This document shows, one piece after another, positions 10,001 to 17,683 of a DNA stretch of 64,000 nucleotides (position 1 is its first letter; each line of letters opens with the position of its first letter). Position numbers and translations under genes: made by a program. This DNA comes from a bacterium (lineage in GTDB: Bacteria; UBP4; UBA4092; JAOAEQ01). The DNA lies in NCBI GenBank assembly GCA_026416715.1, contig JAOAEQ010000002.1, positions 1 through 64,000 on the forward strand, given 5' to 3'. The notes beneath the pieces were generated by a model. That model made no database searches and was not told the DNA's origin. It saw only the letters and a list, made by a program, of their open reading frames with translations.

Positions 10001-10285
10001 CGGCTGTATTCCCATTTCTGAACCTTTCAACGTGAACAGAATCTGACCTGTTCCGGGTCCAACGGGCGCAGTGTTCTTCACATTAAAGATATTCGGGGTT
10101 ACATCCAAAGCTTCATAATAGAGTCCGCCGGGATTAAATTGGGCAATCGCTTCCTGTAAGGTCTGATATCGCGCAACAGACGTATCGGTGGGTTGCGAAG
10201 CATCAATCCAGACTTCTTGCGATTGAGCGGTGAGCGGTAATACAATTCCGATAGTCATAAAAACGAAAACTAAAAAACGTCTCAT
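7010..10285 (-). CDS. Large secreted parallel beta-helix protein
   Basis: A longer frame starts at 10342, but the ATG at 10283-10285 is preferred: it has AAAGGAGGG eight bases upstream and opens directly into a signal peptide (MRRFLVFVFMTIGIVLPLTAQSQ), giving 1,091 residues. The text YQTLQEAIAQFNPGG after the signal peptide is typical of right-handed beta-helix proteins (pectate-lyase superfold). Repeated short strands follow (FENLIF, LKNCLL, MKNCNI, LTNCTF, TSCKFY, FEKCTFYNW, FIGCTFY, LRDCVLS), as in successive helix coils. A tandem internal repeat lies near residues 270-400 (two copies of GAGTPVWV and related text). The end, PVELSRFEIE, resembles the C-terminus of the secreted protein at 26910. 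No catalytic residues can be assigned; adhesin, lyase or surface-layer functions are all possible. Confidence 0.75.
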   Translation of the reverse strand: MRRFLVFVFMTIGIVLPLTAQSQEVWIDASQPTDTSVARYQTLQEAIAQFNPGGLYYEALDVTPNIFNVKNTAPVGPGTGQILFTLKGSEMGIQPGEPGYCRATVIVRADPTISTPTYTSPTTEYRPIILVPELPYTGGNRADKAIAIDSIGSAYYRFENLIFMPPVLPDKILGSITTHNDGDVFWINWNYRTDPSSEIVLKNCLLTSNAGDTTPGCYENGLYGNCTVKANSTIIGDEWLALEAAFMSRSLTRIATFSKTAYTIVPPYVPMTTVSGVFVNPDGSGRNYAAPATYTLESVLSDSATQVTVGWTPLNSVTGVWTNSAGAGFNFYSGPGNSFTSGGIITLNSVTTLPGAGTPVWVTYNAGTAADVFSGMTIQLNGAALPGGAGTPVWVSYTLDSATWATNFSKQGPKIVFDNTIITQAKGYGTMIHGGVVQILPGTRFDYNDAIGFCLWTPAVKLTAIGTPSNPISFSGNNRGARFVTYSTHSSSNQFASNLYIANPAAPFPCHEAYFQYCNFDNALPQDIFGVGVTENIVNDNPWSVMTMKNCNIRQTPLGTYAVATGTEIINILQHGVSLTIEDSLISWLDPGRGYTVIRVRNTPREIVLRNVDVIRSPNATDQILNTWCIVTVDYDNNPANGIQPGQVILDNCRFVGGNRTGTDWLILQRANTNIQSPGLPVFTLTNCTFDPATTSNGRYGIYIDGVTSFTATSCKFYNPWSSAMYAAGAAKDVRFEKCTFYNWGVRGTGNMALYNDVRNATNTTTFIGCTFYTPDPDRNFVVLVNAAAVTTQVNLRDCVLSAYNGTGVDNRSTAPGAAINVYNSVFAIGTSTPAFDNTERLLSVIGSGAATVSLNSVYYAMPYFASTDTANPQFLAVRNTFLAGKGTGGTNLAGSGSYVGGITPKCVDTDEYTIPGSNPIGTYVFGIGTTGASLAELTPVLFRLTSVTTTAGTAPRIQAKVTDAKHPFANDTSGLLGGQYFVSRYFTLDTTAIGISVMTAHITLTYTAADSTDANLGAGTIGTDVYMNKWDGATWTYSVPNSRGWIDNYNLYTITMNNQSSLSDWTISGPFGVPVELSRFEIEAVIDPKK

Positions 10286-10548
10286 AACATATTCCCTCCT
10301 TTCTTGAGTAACATAAATTTGGTATTTATTTTTACTATCCATCTATCTTAACCCTCCTTTCCGTTTTAGGAAAAAATTTTTTTAATTATTGCTTATTGCG
10401 TTGTGCTCAATTGCTAGTTTAGCAACAATACCACATAGCAATCGAGAATAAAAAATCAATTTAAAAAAATTTTTCGATTATATTCTATATAAGCTATGGA
10501 GAAAAAGATGATTAGTTCAACCCGGTTATTTACAATTTTGATATTAAA

Positions 10549-10577
10549 ACTATATCACATAAAAATTATTTTGTCAA
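10549..10577 (-). promoter_or_regulatory. Sigma-70-type promoter for the beta-helix gene
   Basis: On the minus strand TTGACA (10572-10577) and TATAGT (10549-10554) are separated by exactly 17 bases. Transcription would start near 10542, leaving a 5' leader of about 255 bases before the preferred ATG. No known riboswitch is recognised in that leader. Confidence 0.65.
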
Positions 10578-11014
10578 CTTTTTTCGTATAAATTGATGTC
10601 AATTATTAATTATATCGTAGAACCTTTTTATTCGGAATTGAATAGCAAGATTATGGCTGAGGATTGCTCTTGAAGATACCGAATCATTAAATTATCCTTT
10701 GAAAAATGGTTTGTGTATCTCGCCGTTTTATATATTAACTCGAAACGTGCAGGCCCAAGCTAGCAATCTAAACCTGCTTTATTTTCAGCTACCGAAACTC
10801 AAATAGAAAATAAACAAACACTTACGTTTTCGTACAACCGTACAACCTATGAATCTAAGATATCAGTCTATAAAAGAAATTCGCGGCAATAAGCAATACA
10901 TATAAATATGTTATAGATAATAAGATTGACAAATAGTAACCTTATATCTTATTATAATTTACATAAAAGTTAAGAAGTTTAATAAGAATTTATTTCAGAA
11001 AGTAACATAAAGTT
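10578..11014. other. Divergent intergenic region
   Basis: This AT-rich region separates the minus-strand secreted gene from the plus-strand solute-binding protein gene. A plus-strand TTGACA at 10926-10931 and TATAAT at 10953-10958 could drive the latter, but the 21-base spacing is too long for a standard promoter. I see no gene, convincing hairpin or operator in the rest. Confidence 0.35.
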
Positions 11015-12376
11015 ATGGATATTAAGAAAATTGACTATATGAATTTTCGGAATCTCATTAAAAAGATCAACAAACCAATTTTTATAGGATTGGCTTGTAG
11101 TATTATCATAGCCTTTTTAACAGCATCTTGCGGTAATCAGCGAGAAAAAAAGGTGGTTAAATTTGCGTTCTGGGCTGATAGGATTAATCGGGTTTCTGTA
11201 ACTACACTCATTGACCAATACAATAGTTTAAATCCAGAAGTAACCGTTGAATATTTTCCTGTAGAATCCCCGTATGAACGAAAACTACTCACCTTAATTT
11301 CCGGGGGAATGGCACCGGATATGATGATATTAGGGCCGGTTGATTTAATTGAATATGCGCATCGGGGCGTAATTTTGCCATTAGATTCGTATATGGAACA
11401 AGACACAACGTTTATCAATTTGAAAAATGATATTATTCCTGGACTCCTTGATGATACGAAATATCTTGGAAAACATTATGCGGTTCCGTTCTGGACTAAT
11501 GCAATTGCTATGATTTATAACCAGGATTTGTTTGATAAAGAACATTTATCCTATCCAACTTCAGATTGGACCTGGACCGATTTTTTAACCGCAGCGAAAA
11601 AATTAACGAAAGATACTAACGGCGACGGTCGTATTGATCAGTTCGGTTGGGAAGCGGTACCATCATCGTTAGGCGGACCGAATTGGGACCTGTATATGTA
11701 TATTATACAAAATAATCTTCGCTTATTCAGCGAAGATGGAGAACGATGTCTCATTGAAAATAAAGAAGTTAAAGAAACGATACGCTGGGCATTAGATTTA
11801 AAAATGAAAGAACATGTCGCTCCGTTGAGCAAAGAAATTAATTCCGGTAATTTCTATGCGCCGGGTTTTGCTAATTTTGCTTTTTTATCTGGAAAAGTCG
11901 CTATGTCGAAATGTGGCCGATGGTGGCATGTATATAACTTAGACAAACTAAAATTCAAATGGGGTATAGCGCCCTTGCCGAAAGGGAAACGCGCAACCAC
12001 AAACCGGGTTACCATTTCGCTAGCAATCTCGCAAAAAACAAAATATCCTGAAGCATGCTGGGAATTTCTAAAGTTTGCTATTAGTAAATCCGGACAGAAA
12101 TATATTCTTACAACCAGGTCGGATATCTCCATTCTCTATTCCAATGGTACATCGGAAGAATTTTTAACGATGCATTTTTCTCCGGAAGTAAACAAGATAT
12201 TTTTTGATGCGGTGGTTCATTCTGAAGCATATCCGACGTTTATCGGACAATATGAATGGAACGATTATACGTTGAGCCAGTTTGAATTAGTTGAAGCGGG
12301 GAAACTCGATTTTGATACTGCCTGTACGAATATCGCTAAGAAATATATTGAAATCAGAAATAAAAATAAAATTTAA
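11015..12376 (+). CDS. Family 1 extracellular solute-binding lipoprotein (sugar ABC type)
   Basis: This 453-residue protein belongs to the sugar-binding family 1 of ABC importers. A basic N-terminus and hydrophobic stretch end in a lipobox-like FLTASCG, predicting lipid anchoring at about Cys32. Typical features follow: VKFAFWADR, LIDQYNSLNPEVTVEYFP, SGGMAPDMMILGP, YAVPFWTNAIAMIYNQDLF and TDTNGDGRIDQFGWE-like text. The expected partner permeases (MalFG type) are not in the window, so this is either an orphan binding protein or shares distant membrane components. It opens a plus-strand cluster of oxidoreductases, which suggests it imports the compound they process. ATG 11015 is used; an internal ATG at 11039 is possible, and neither has a strong Shine-Dalgarno sequence. 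Confidence 0.85.
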   Translation: MDIKKIDYMNFRNLIKKINKPIFIGLACSIIIAFLTASCGNQREKKVVKFAFWADRINRVSVTTLIDQYNSLNPEVTVEYFPVESPYERKLLTLISGGMAPDMMILGPVDLIEYAHRGVILPLDSYMEQDTTFINLKNDIIPGLLDDTKYLGKHYAVPFWTNAIAMIYNQDLFDKEHLSYPTSDWTWTDFLTAAKKLTKDTNGDGRIDQFGWEAVPSSLGGPNWDLYMYIIQNNLRLFSEDGERCLIENKEVKETIRWALDLKMKEHVAPLSKEINSGNFYAPGFANFAFLSGKVAMSKCGRWWHVYNLDKLKFKWGIAPLPKGKRATTNRVTISLAISQKTKYPEACWEFLKFAISKSGQKYILTTRSDISILYSNGTSEEFLTMHFSPEVNKIFFDAVVHSEAYPTFIGQYEWNDYTLSQFELVEAGKLDFDTACTNIAKKYIEIRNKNKI

Positions 12377-12435
12377 GTTTAGGTTATCGAGAAAAAGGAA
12401 TAACGCTCTTATATCAAATAGGGAATGAAATAACC

Positions 12436-13737
12436 ATGAACAAATATGATTATGATATTGTTATTGTGGGCGCTGGTGCTGCAGGAACGGTTGCAGCGAT
12501 TGCCGCTGGTAGAAAACAATGTAAAACGTTGTTAATTGAAAAGGAGAACTGTGCCGGAGGGATGGCTACTTCCGGTCTGTTATCTATCTTCGGTCCGTTT
12601 GATAATGGGCAAGAAAGAATTATTCGAGGTATTCCCGAAGAGATACTGTCCAGACTTCTTGCATTAAAAGCTGCGGAAGAACGCGCTACCGGATTCATTC
12701 CTATCAATTCGGAAACTTTAAAATTTGTTCTCGATGCGATGCTTGTCCAAGCAGGGGTGAGCGTATGGTATCATACTCTTTTAGTGGATGTAGCAGTGAA
12801 AAACGGATTGATTGACCATATAACGATTGCGACGAAATCAGGGTTAAAGAAAATCGTTGCGCAACAATATATTGACGCTACTGGCGATGGAACCCTTGCG
12901 AGTTTAAGTGGGGTTCCGTATGAAGTTGGCGATGCTAAAACTGGTTGGGTACAACCTATGACAATGGTATGTCGGTTAGGTGGTGTTGACGAAAAAGAAT
13001 ATCGATGGGAAGGGAATTTCCGATATGCAGAAGAAATCAACCTTGCGAAACGGAACGGTGAATTAACCTTCGATACCGACGGGATAGGTGCAGCGGAATT
13101 TGTTCCGGGAATGCCCGGAGTAATCGCGGTTAATATGTCGCATATCTATGATTTGAACCCCATTTCACCAACTGATATCAGTCAAGCAGAAATTATCGGA
13201 AGACAGCAAGCGCAGGAAATCCTTTTATTTTTTCGGAAATATGTCCGGGGATGTAGCCATGCTTATTTAATTGATACGGCAATGCAAGTTGGTATTCGTG
13301 AATCCCGACGAATTCGAGGAAAATATATGTTAACGAAAGAGGATATTGTATCGGGTAAACAATTCTATGATGGCATCGCCTGCAATGCCTACCATATTGA
13401 TATCCATCTTCCAACAAATCAGAAGAAAAAATATCATGACCTGCAGAAACCAAAAAATTATTATATGATTCCCTATCGGTGTCTTCTGCCAGATAAGGTC
13501 GATAATTTATTAGTTGCAGGGAGATGTATTTCAACTACACATGAAGCATTGGGTTCCGTTCGCATCATGCCTGCATGTATGGCTATCGGACAAGCTGCAG
13601 GTACAGCTGCAGCAATTGCGGTTTATAAACAAATAATACCTTCCCAGCTCGAAATATCCTTGTTGCAAAGTGTTTTAGAAAATGATGGGGTATATCTCGG
13701 TGCAATTGACTCCAAGAAAGGAAACGACGGAATGTGA
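12436..13737 (+). CDS. FAD-dependent oxidoreductase (FAD_oxidored family)
   Basis: This 433-residue protein opens with a dinucleotide-binding fold (YDIVIVGAGAAGTVAAIAAGR), a GxGxxG motif followed by the acidic end of strand two (LLIEKE), and the CAGGMATSG motif of the FAD-dependent oxidoreductase family that includes xanthan-lyase-associated proteins. A second FAD contact appears in IDATGDGTLASLSG, and the C-terminal LLVAGRCISTTHEALGSVR plus MPACMAIGQAAG is characteristic. These enzymes commonly sit in polysaccharide or sugar-oxidation clusters. Its GTG-start neighbour overlaps it by four bases (GTGA), implying translational coupling with the Gfo/Idh/MocA enzyme. The substrate is not predictable. 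Confidence 0.85.
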   Translation: MNKYDYDIVIVGAGAAGTVAAIAAGRKQCKTLLIEKENCAGGMATSGLLSIFGPFDNGQERIIRGIPEEILSRLLALKAAEERATGFIPINSETLKFVLDAMLVQAGVSVWYHTLLVDVAVKNGLIDHITIATKSGLKKIVAQQYIDATGDGTLASLSGVPYEVGDAKTGWVQPMTMVCRLGGVDEKEYRWEGNFRYAEEINLAKRNGELTFDTDGIGAAEFVPGMPGVIAVNMSHIYDLNPISPTDISQAEIIGRQQAQEILLFFRKYVRGCSHAYLIDTAMQVGIRESRRIRGKYMLTKEDIVSGKQFYDGIACNAYHIDIHLPTNQKKKYHDLQKPKNYYMIPYRCLLPDKVDNLLVAGRCISTTHEALGSVRIMPACMAIGQAAGTAAAIAVYKQIIPSQLEISLLQSVLENDGVYLGAIDSKKGNDGM

Positions 13738-14906
13738 ACAAGATAAGAATTGGTATTATTGGGGTTGGGAGACGAGCTCGATTATCGAAATATTGGCATA
13801 ACCCTGAGGGGAAATCCGTGGTTATCGCCGGAGCTGATATCAATCAGGAAATGCTTAACGACTTCCGAAAGGAGGTCAACCAGCAGGCATTGATAACCTG
13901 CGATTACCAAGAACTTCTCCGGAAAAAAGATATTGACGCCGTTGCGGTCATGTCCCCGGATCATACCCACGAACACTATACCATCGCTGCATTTGCAGCG
14001 GGTAAACATGTATATTGTGAGAAACCAATGGCAATAACTACATCAGGTTGTGACCGCATGCTTGTTGCGTGGCATAAATCGCATAAACATTTTATGGTCG
14101 GATTTAATATGCGATATATGCCGATATTTAGACTTATGAAAAATATTATTGATTCAGGTGCTATCGGGGAAATCAAATCGGTTTGGGTACGCCATTTTGT
14201 CGGGAACGGCGGAGCGAGTTATTATCACGATTGGCATGCTAATACTAAATGGGTTACCAGTCTCTTATTACACAAAGCGAGTCACGATTTCGATATGATA
14301 CATTGGTTAACCGGTCAGTATACGAAAAAGGTTGCAGCGTTCGGGAGTTTAGATTATTACGGCGGTACCAAACCCAACAACCTGAAATGTTCTGCATGCT
14401 GTGAACAAGAGCTGTGTATGGAATTCGTTGATAATAAACGACGCGAACTTTGCGCTTTTCGTAAAGAAATAAACGTTGAAGATAACAATATAGTGATGAT
14501 GGAACTCGAAAATAATATTAAAGCGGTCTATATGCAATGTTTTTTTACCCCGGATTATTTCAGAAATTATACGATTATCGGAACTGAAGGTCGCATCGAA
14601 AATACTACGGATAGAACAACGGTTAAACTCCTCATGAGAAATAACAAAATGAAATGGAAAAGTTATGCTGATGGTGAATATACACTGAAACAAGGTGATA
14701 GTTCTCATAGTGGTTCCGATTTTCTGATCGCCCAAGATTTTATTAATATGATTCTTTACGATAAAAAGCCGCTGGTCAATCCATTAGACGGAAGAATGAG
14801 TGTCGCGGTTGGGTATGCAGCAACTGAATCGTTACGGCAAGGTGGAAAAATTATCACAGTTCCACCACCGCCATCATCATCAACAATAAGGAATAATAAT
14901 AAGTAA
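13734..14906 (+). CDS. Gfo/Idh/MocA family oxidoreductase with Cys cluster
   Basis: This 390-residue NAD(P)-dependent sugar dehydrogenase-like protein starts at a GTG overlapping the preceding stop. The Rossmann fold is visible at the N-terminus (IRIGIIGVGRRARL), and the family's EKPMA lysine-proline motif lies in VYCEKPMAITTSGCDRM. HKASHDFDMIHWLTG contains the usual catalytic-site His/Asp pair. An insertion near residues 220-245 carries five cysteines (CSACCEQELC and a later CAF), also seen in modified form in the paralogue at 19117-20409; in this subfamily it may bind a metal. It forms part of a set of four Gfo/Idh/MocA proteins in the window. The exact substrate is unknown. Confidence 0.85.
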   Translation: MNKIRIGIIGVGRRARLSKYWHNPEGKSVVIAGADINQEMLNDFRKEVNQQALITCDYQELLRKKDIDAVAVMSPDHTHEHYTIAAFAAGKHVYCEKPMAITTSGCDRMLVAWHKSHKHFMVGFNMRYMPIFRLMKNIIDSGAIGEIKSVWVRHFVGNGGASYYHDWHANTKWVTSLLLHKASHDFDMIHWLTGQYTKKVAAFGSLDYYGGTKPNNLKCSACCEQELCMEFVDNKRRELCAFRKEINVEDNNIVMMELENNIKAVYMQCFFTPDYFRNYTIIGTEGRIENTTDRTTVKLLMRNNKMKWKSYADGEYTLKQGDSSHSGSDFLIAQDFINMILYDKKPLVNPLDGRMSVAVGYAATESLRQGGKIITVPPPPSSSTIRNNNK

Positions 14907-14925
14907 TATTGGGAGGGTTTCGTTT

Positions 14926-15930
14926 GTGAATAAGATTAGATATGGAGTTATTGGTTTAGGTTTTTTCGGTGAAAAACATATTGAAGCGTTAAAAACCTTA
15001 CCACAAACTGAGGTAATAGCAGTATGTACACGTCGTCAATCGCGATTAGAAGAAATAACCAAGAAATATAACGTACCGTATGCATATACGGATTATAATG
15101 AATTGCTCGCCAATCCGGAAGTCGATGCCGTCAGTATTGTTACCCATATCAACGACCATCTTCAACCGACCTTGGCAGCAATCCAAGCGAAAAAACATAT
15201 ATTTTTAGAGAAACCGATGGCTGCTTCCGTGACTGAATGTGATCAAATCATCGCTGCACTAAAACATACTGAAAAATTCTTTATGGTAGGACATATCTGT
15301 CGTTTTGATCCCTCGTATGCTTTAGCGAAACGTTATATTGATGCGGGAAACCTTGGAAACATTCTCTCTATTTATGCCCGAAGAAATATTCCGGCGAAAG
15401 TAACCGAACAGGTTCTGACGAAAATTTCTCCTATCGTTGGAGACGGGGTTCACGATATTGATATTATTCTATGGTTTACCAATGCAAAAGTTAAAACCGT
15501 ATATGCGAAAACTGTGCAATATCGAAATCTACCAAATCCGGACTTAGGATGGACAATGTGCTCTTTGAGTACGGGAGCAGTGGCGGTGCTAGAGAATGTT
15601 TGGTGTTTGCCAGATAATACGCCATTTGAACTTGATGCCAAAATGGAGATTATTGGCGAAAAAGGTTCGATCTATATTAATAGCCCAGGCGATTCTGTAG
15701 CAATAAGTTCATCTACCGGATGGAAATATCCTGATACTGTTTACTGGCCTAAAATCCATATCGGCAGAATCGGAGCTCTGAAAGAAGAACTTGCGTATTT
15801 TTTAAATTGTATTCTTACCAACACGGCTCCGACAATTATTACACCGCAAGAATCTCGGCAAGCAGTAGCTATAGTTACTGCTGCTGAAGAATCAGCGAAA
15901 ATCGGAAAAGAAATAACGTTGGTTAGCTAG
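14926..15930 (+). CDS. Gfo/Idh/MocA family oxidoreductase
   Basis: This 334-residue protein starts at a GTG with GGGAGGG just upstream. The N-terminus (IRYGVIGLGFFGEKHIEAL) is the NAD(P)-binding fold, and IFLEKPMAASVTECD is the family motif. GDGVHDIDIILWF supplies the His-Asp active-site pair. It lacks the Cys insertion of its upstream neighbour and is shorter. It sits 19 bases after that gene and 9 before the VOC protein gene, so it is in the same operon. Members oxidise or reduce sugars and inositols; which substrate applies here cannot be read from sequence. Confidence 0.85.
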   Translation: MNKIRYGVIGLGFFGEKHIEALKTLPQTEVIAVCTRRQSRLEEITKKYNVPYAYTDYNELLANPEVDAVSIVTHINDHLQPTLAAIQAKKHIFLEKPMAASVTECDQIIAALKHTEKFFMVGHICRFDPSYALAKRYIDAGNLGNILSIYARRNIPAKVTEQVLTKISPIVGDGVHDIDIILWFTNAKVKTVYAKTVQYRNLPNPDLGWTMCSLSTGAVAVLENVWCLPDNTPFELDAKMEIIGEKGSIYINSPGDSVAISSSTGWKYPDTVYWPKIHIGRIGALKEELAYFLNCILTNTAPTIITPQESRQAVAIVTAAEESAKIGKEITLVS

Positions 15931-15939
15931 GAGGGAAGC

Positions 15940-16260
15940 ATGATTTTCGACCATCTCGGATTAATTACTACTGAAAAAAAAGAAAATGAAATTTGGGTTG
16001 AACCTACTCGGGTTTGGGTAACCGACCCTAGTCACCATCCTTATCGAATTGAATGGTTACGATACGAACCGGATAGCCCTGTTACCGGTCCGGTTAGAAA
16101 TCAACCGCATTTAGCGTTCAGAGTTGATAATATTGAACAGGCAGCTGCTGGCTTGAACGTATTATTAGCGCCGTTCCAGGTCAATGAATCATTGCGAGTA
16201 GGATTTTTTGAAAGTAAGGATAAAGTGGTTATCGAATTTATGGAATATAAAAATATGTAA
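15940..16260 (+). CDS. VOC superfamily (glyoxalase-like) protein
   Basis: This 106-residue protein shows the vicinal-oxygen-chelate pattern: an N-terminal MIFDHLGLITTEK strand with a His ligand candidate, HLAFRVDNIEQAAAGL in the second module, and a C-terminal KVVIEFMEYK strand with a Glu ligand candidate. GGAGGGAAGC precedes the ATG. VOC proteins are metal-dependent isomerases, lyases or epimerases. Its position among sugar dehydrogenases and next to an isomerase remnant suggests a sugar-intermediate epimerase or lyase step, which is inference. It is the last intact gene before a decayed segment. Confidence 0.75.
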   Translation: MIFDHLGLITTEKKENEIWVEPTRVWVTDPSHHPYRIEWLRYEPDSPVTGPVRNQPHLAFRVDNIEQAAAGLNVLLAPFQVNESLRVGFFESKDKVVIEFMEYKNM

Positions 16261-16288
16261 GCGGAATCTACATTTTGTTCCACCTCGT

Positions 16289-16500
16289 ATGAAACTTGGC
16301 ATTTGTAATGAAATATTTCAAGGATGGCATTGGGAAAAAGTAACCTGTTATGTGTATCTTCGCTGGGCTACAATAGAATTGAAATAGCACCGTTTACTTT
16401 TGCTGATTCGGTAGCTAACGTTTCCGCCTCGAACTAGAAAAGAAATATTGCAGCAGAAAGTATAAAATATCTTAAAAGCATTTTTGAAAATAATAAATGA
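16289..16500 (+). pseudogene. Decayed sugar-phosphate isomerase/epimerase (xylose isomerase-like TIM barrel) remnant
   Basis: From ATG 16289 the frame reads MKLGICNEIFQGWHWEKV, the usual opening of sugar phosphate isomerase/epimerase (AP endonuclease 2-like) proteins. After about 23 codons a one-base loss shifts the frame: the next frame continues SLGYNRIEIAPFTFADSV, which is the expected next part of the family. A TAG at 16435-16437 interrupts it, and the same frame then gives AAESIKYLKSIFENNK ending in TGA (16498-16500), which resembles the family C-terminus. About 200 central codons are therefore missing. The order in sequence is seen directly; the family identity rests on recognition of the N- and C-terminal phrases. 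It follows the VOC gene and belongs functionally with the sugar oxidoreductases. Confidence 0.75.
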
Positions 16501-16651
16501 ACATGGTACAATTTCATTGATAAAAAAATACTACCGGTTTCTTAGATAGGCTAGATTAAATAGGCAATCGCTAAAAATTAATTTGAAACGGGTATTTTTC
16601 TATGTAGCAAAGCATTTTAAACATTATTTTTCAAAGGAGGAGTTTTGTTTT

Positions 16652-17638
16652 ATGAAGATTAAAAATATTTTTATGACCGGTGGTAGTGGTAAAATTGGTA
16701 GAGCATTGTTACCGGAATTAGTTAAAGCTGGATACCAGGTAACTGCGCTCGAGTTCGATAATGAAAAGATTGAGTGTAAAGGAGTCAACATTATTAAAGG
16801 TGATATCAGAGACCCGAAACTCGCTCCGAAAGCTTTAAAAAATATGGATGCGGTAATCCATTTCGCTAATTGTAAAGAAAACCGGGAATTGTTCATGGAA
16901 ACGAATATAAAAGGAACGTTCTACCTTTTAGACGAAGCAATGCGGTGCGGGCATATTAAACAATTTATTCAAGCCGGTTCTGACGCCCGAGCAGGGATAT
17001 ATTATTATCCTCGTCCCTTTCCGATAGATGAAACGTTCCCGCATGCGGCATATCCGGGTTACTACGCATTTTCCAAGGTGCTTGAAGAAACCATGTGTGA
17101 ACAATATCGGATTCAATATGGTACCCCGATAACGGTACTGCGGTTTTCGTGGGTCTGGGACGAAGATGACGCGATTGCGCATATGACTCTGAAAGAACCA
17201 AATTTTGGTGTTCCAGTTTGGAAAGAACTAGCAAAAACGAAAGAACAAAAGATGTATTTCAAGAAAAATCGTGATGCTGTAGCGAAACTTCTTAAATCTG
17301 ACGGAACACCAGGAATTCGGCATGTGGTAGGGATAAAAGATGTTGTGCAAGCATGCCTACTCGCGATTGGAAACCCCGCGGCTATCGGTCATGCGTTTAC
17401 CATTGCAGGTCCTGCACCGTTCAGTTATGATTATGCAGCAAAATATCTCAGTAAAAAATTAGGTTTACCGGTGGTAGAGTTTATTTGTCCTGAATATCAT
17501 GATTTCCAGCACAATATCGCTAAAGCAAGGTCTATTTTAGGATATAATCCGGTGTATGATATAACCAAAATTATCGATGACGCAGTTGCATTCCGGCAGT
17601 CAGGGAAACAACGTACGCCGATTAAATATATTGGGTAA
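16652..17638 (+). CDS. NAD(P)-dependent sugar epimerase/dehydratase (extended SDR)
   Basis: A longer frame begins at a TTG at 16583, but ATG 16652 is preferred because AAAGGAGGAG lies upstream and it opens directly into the Rossmann fold (FMTGGSGKIGRALL, GxxGxxG). The product is 328 residues. GDIRDP and VIHFANCKEN mark the cofactor pocket, and YYAFSKVLEE supplies the Tyr-xxx-Lys catalytic pair. ITVLRFSWVW and the late IAGPAPFSYDYAAKYLSKKL are typical of NAD-dependent epimerase/dehydratase proteins (GalE/UronD type). It may act on a free or phosphorylated sugar acid such as a uronate, but NDP-sugar epimerisation is equally possible. Confidence 0.85.
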   Translation: MKIKNIFMTGGSGKIGRALLPELVKAGYQVTALEFDNEKIECKGVNIIKGDIRDPKLAPKALKNMDAVIHFANCKENRELFMETNIKGTFYLLDEAMRCGHIKQFIQAGSDARAGIYYYPRPFPIDETFPHAAYPGYYAFSKVLEETMCEQYRIQYGTPITVLRFSWVWDEDDAIAHMTLKEPNFGVPVWKELAKTKEQKMYFKKNRDAVAKLLKSDGTPGIRHVVGIKDVVQACLLAIGNPAAIGHAFTIAGPAPFSYDYAAKYLSKKLGLPVVEFICPEYHDFQHNIAKARSILGYNPVYDITKIIDDAVAFRQSGKQRTPIKYIG

Positions 17639-17683
17639 TAATGCTCCAGTTACATTACTCCTATTGCTATAAGAGGTGTTCGT

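Noticed and set aside
7010-10285. Possible phage tail-spike or depolymerase
   Set aside because: The signal peptide and context of secreted proteins, and absence of any phage genes, argue against it.
10286-10342. 19-residue extension of the beta-helix protein
   Set aside because: The internal ATG has a strong Shine-Dalgarno sequence and begins the signal peptide directly.
10926-10958. Plus-strand promoter TTGACA...TATAAT for the solute-binding protein gene
   Set aside because: The 21-base spacing is outside the normal range; kept only as a remark in the intergenic entry.
16583-16651. Upstream extension of the SDR epimerase
   Set aside because: It starts at TTG without a Shine-Dalgarno sequence, and a strong one precedes ATG 16652.
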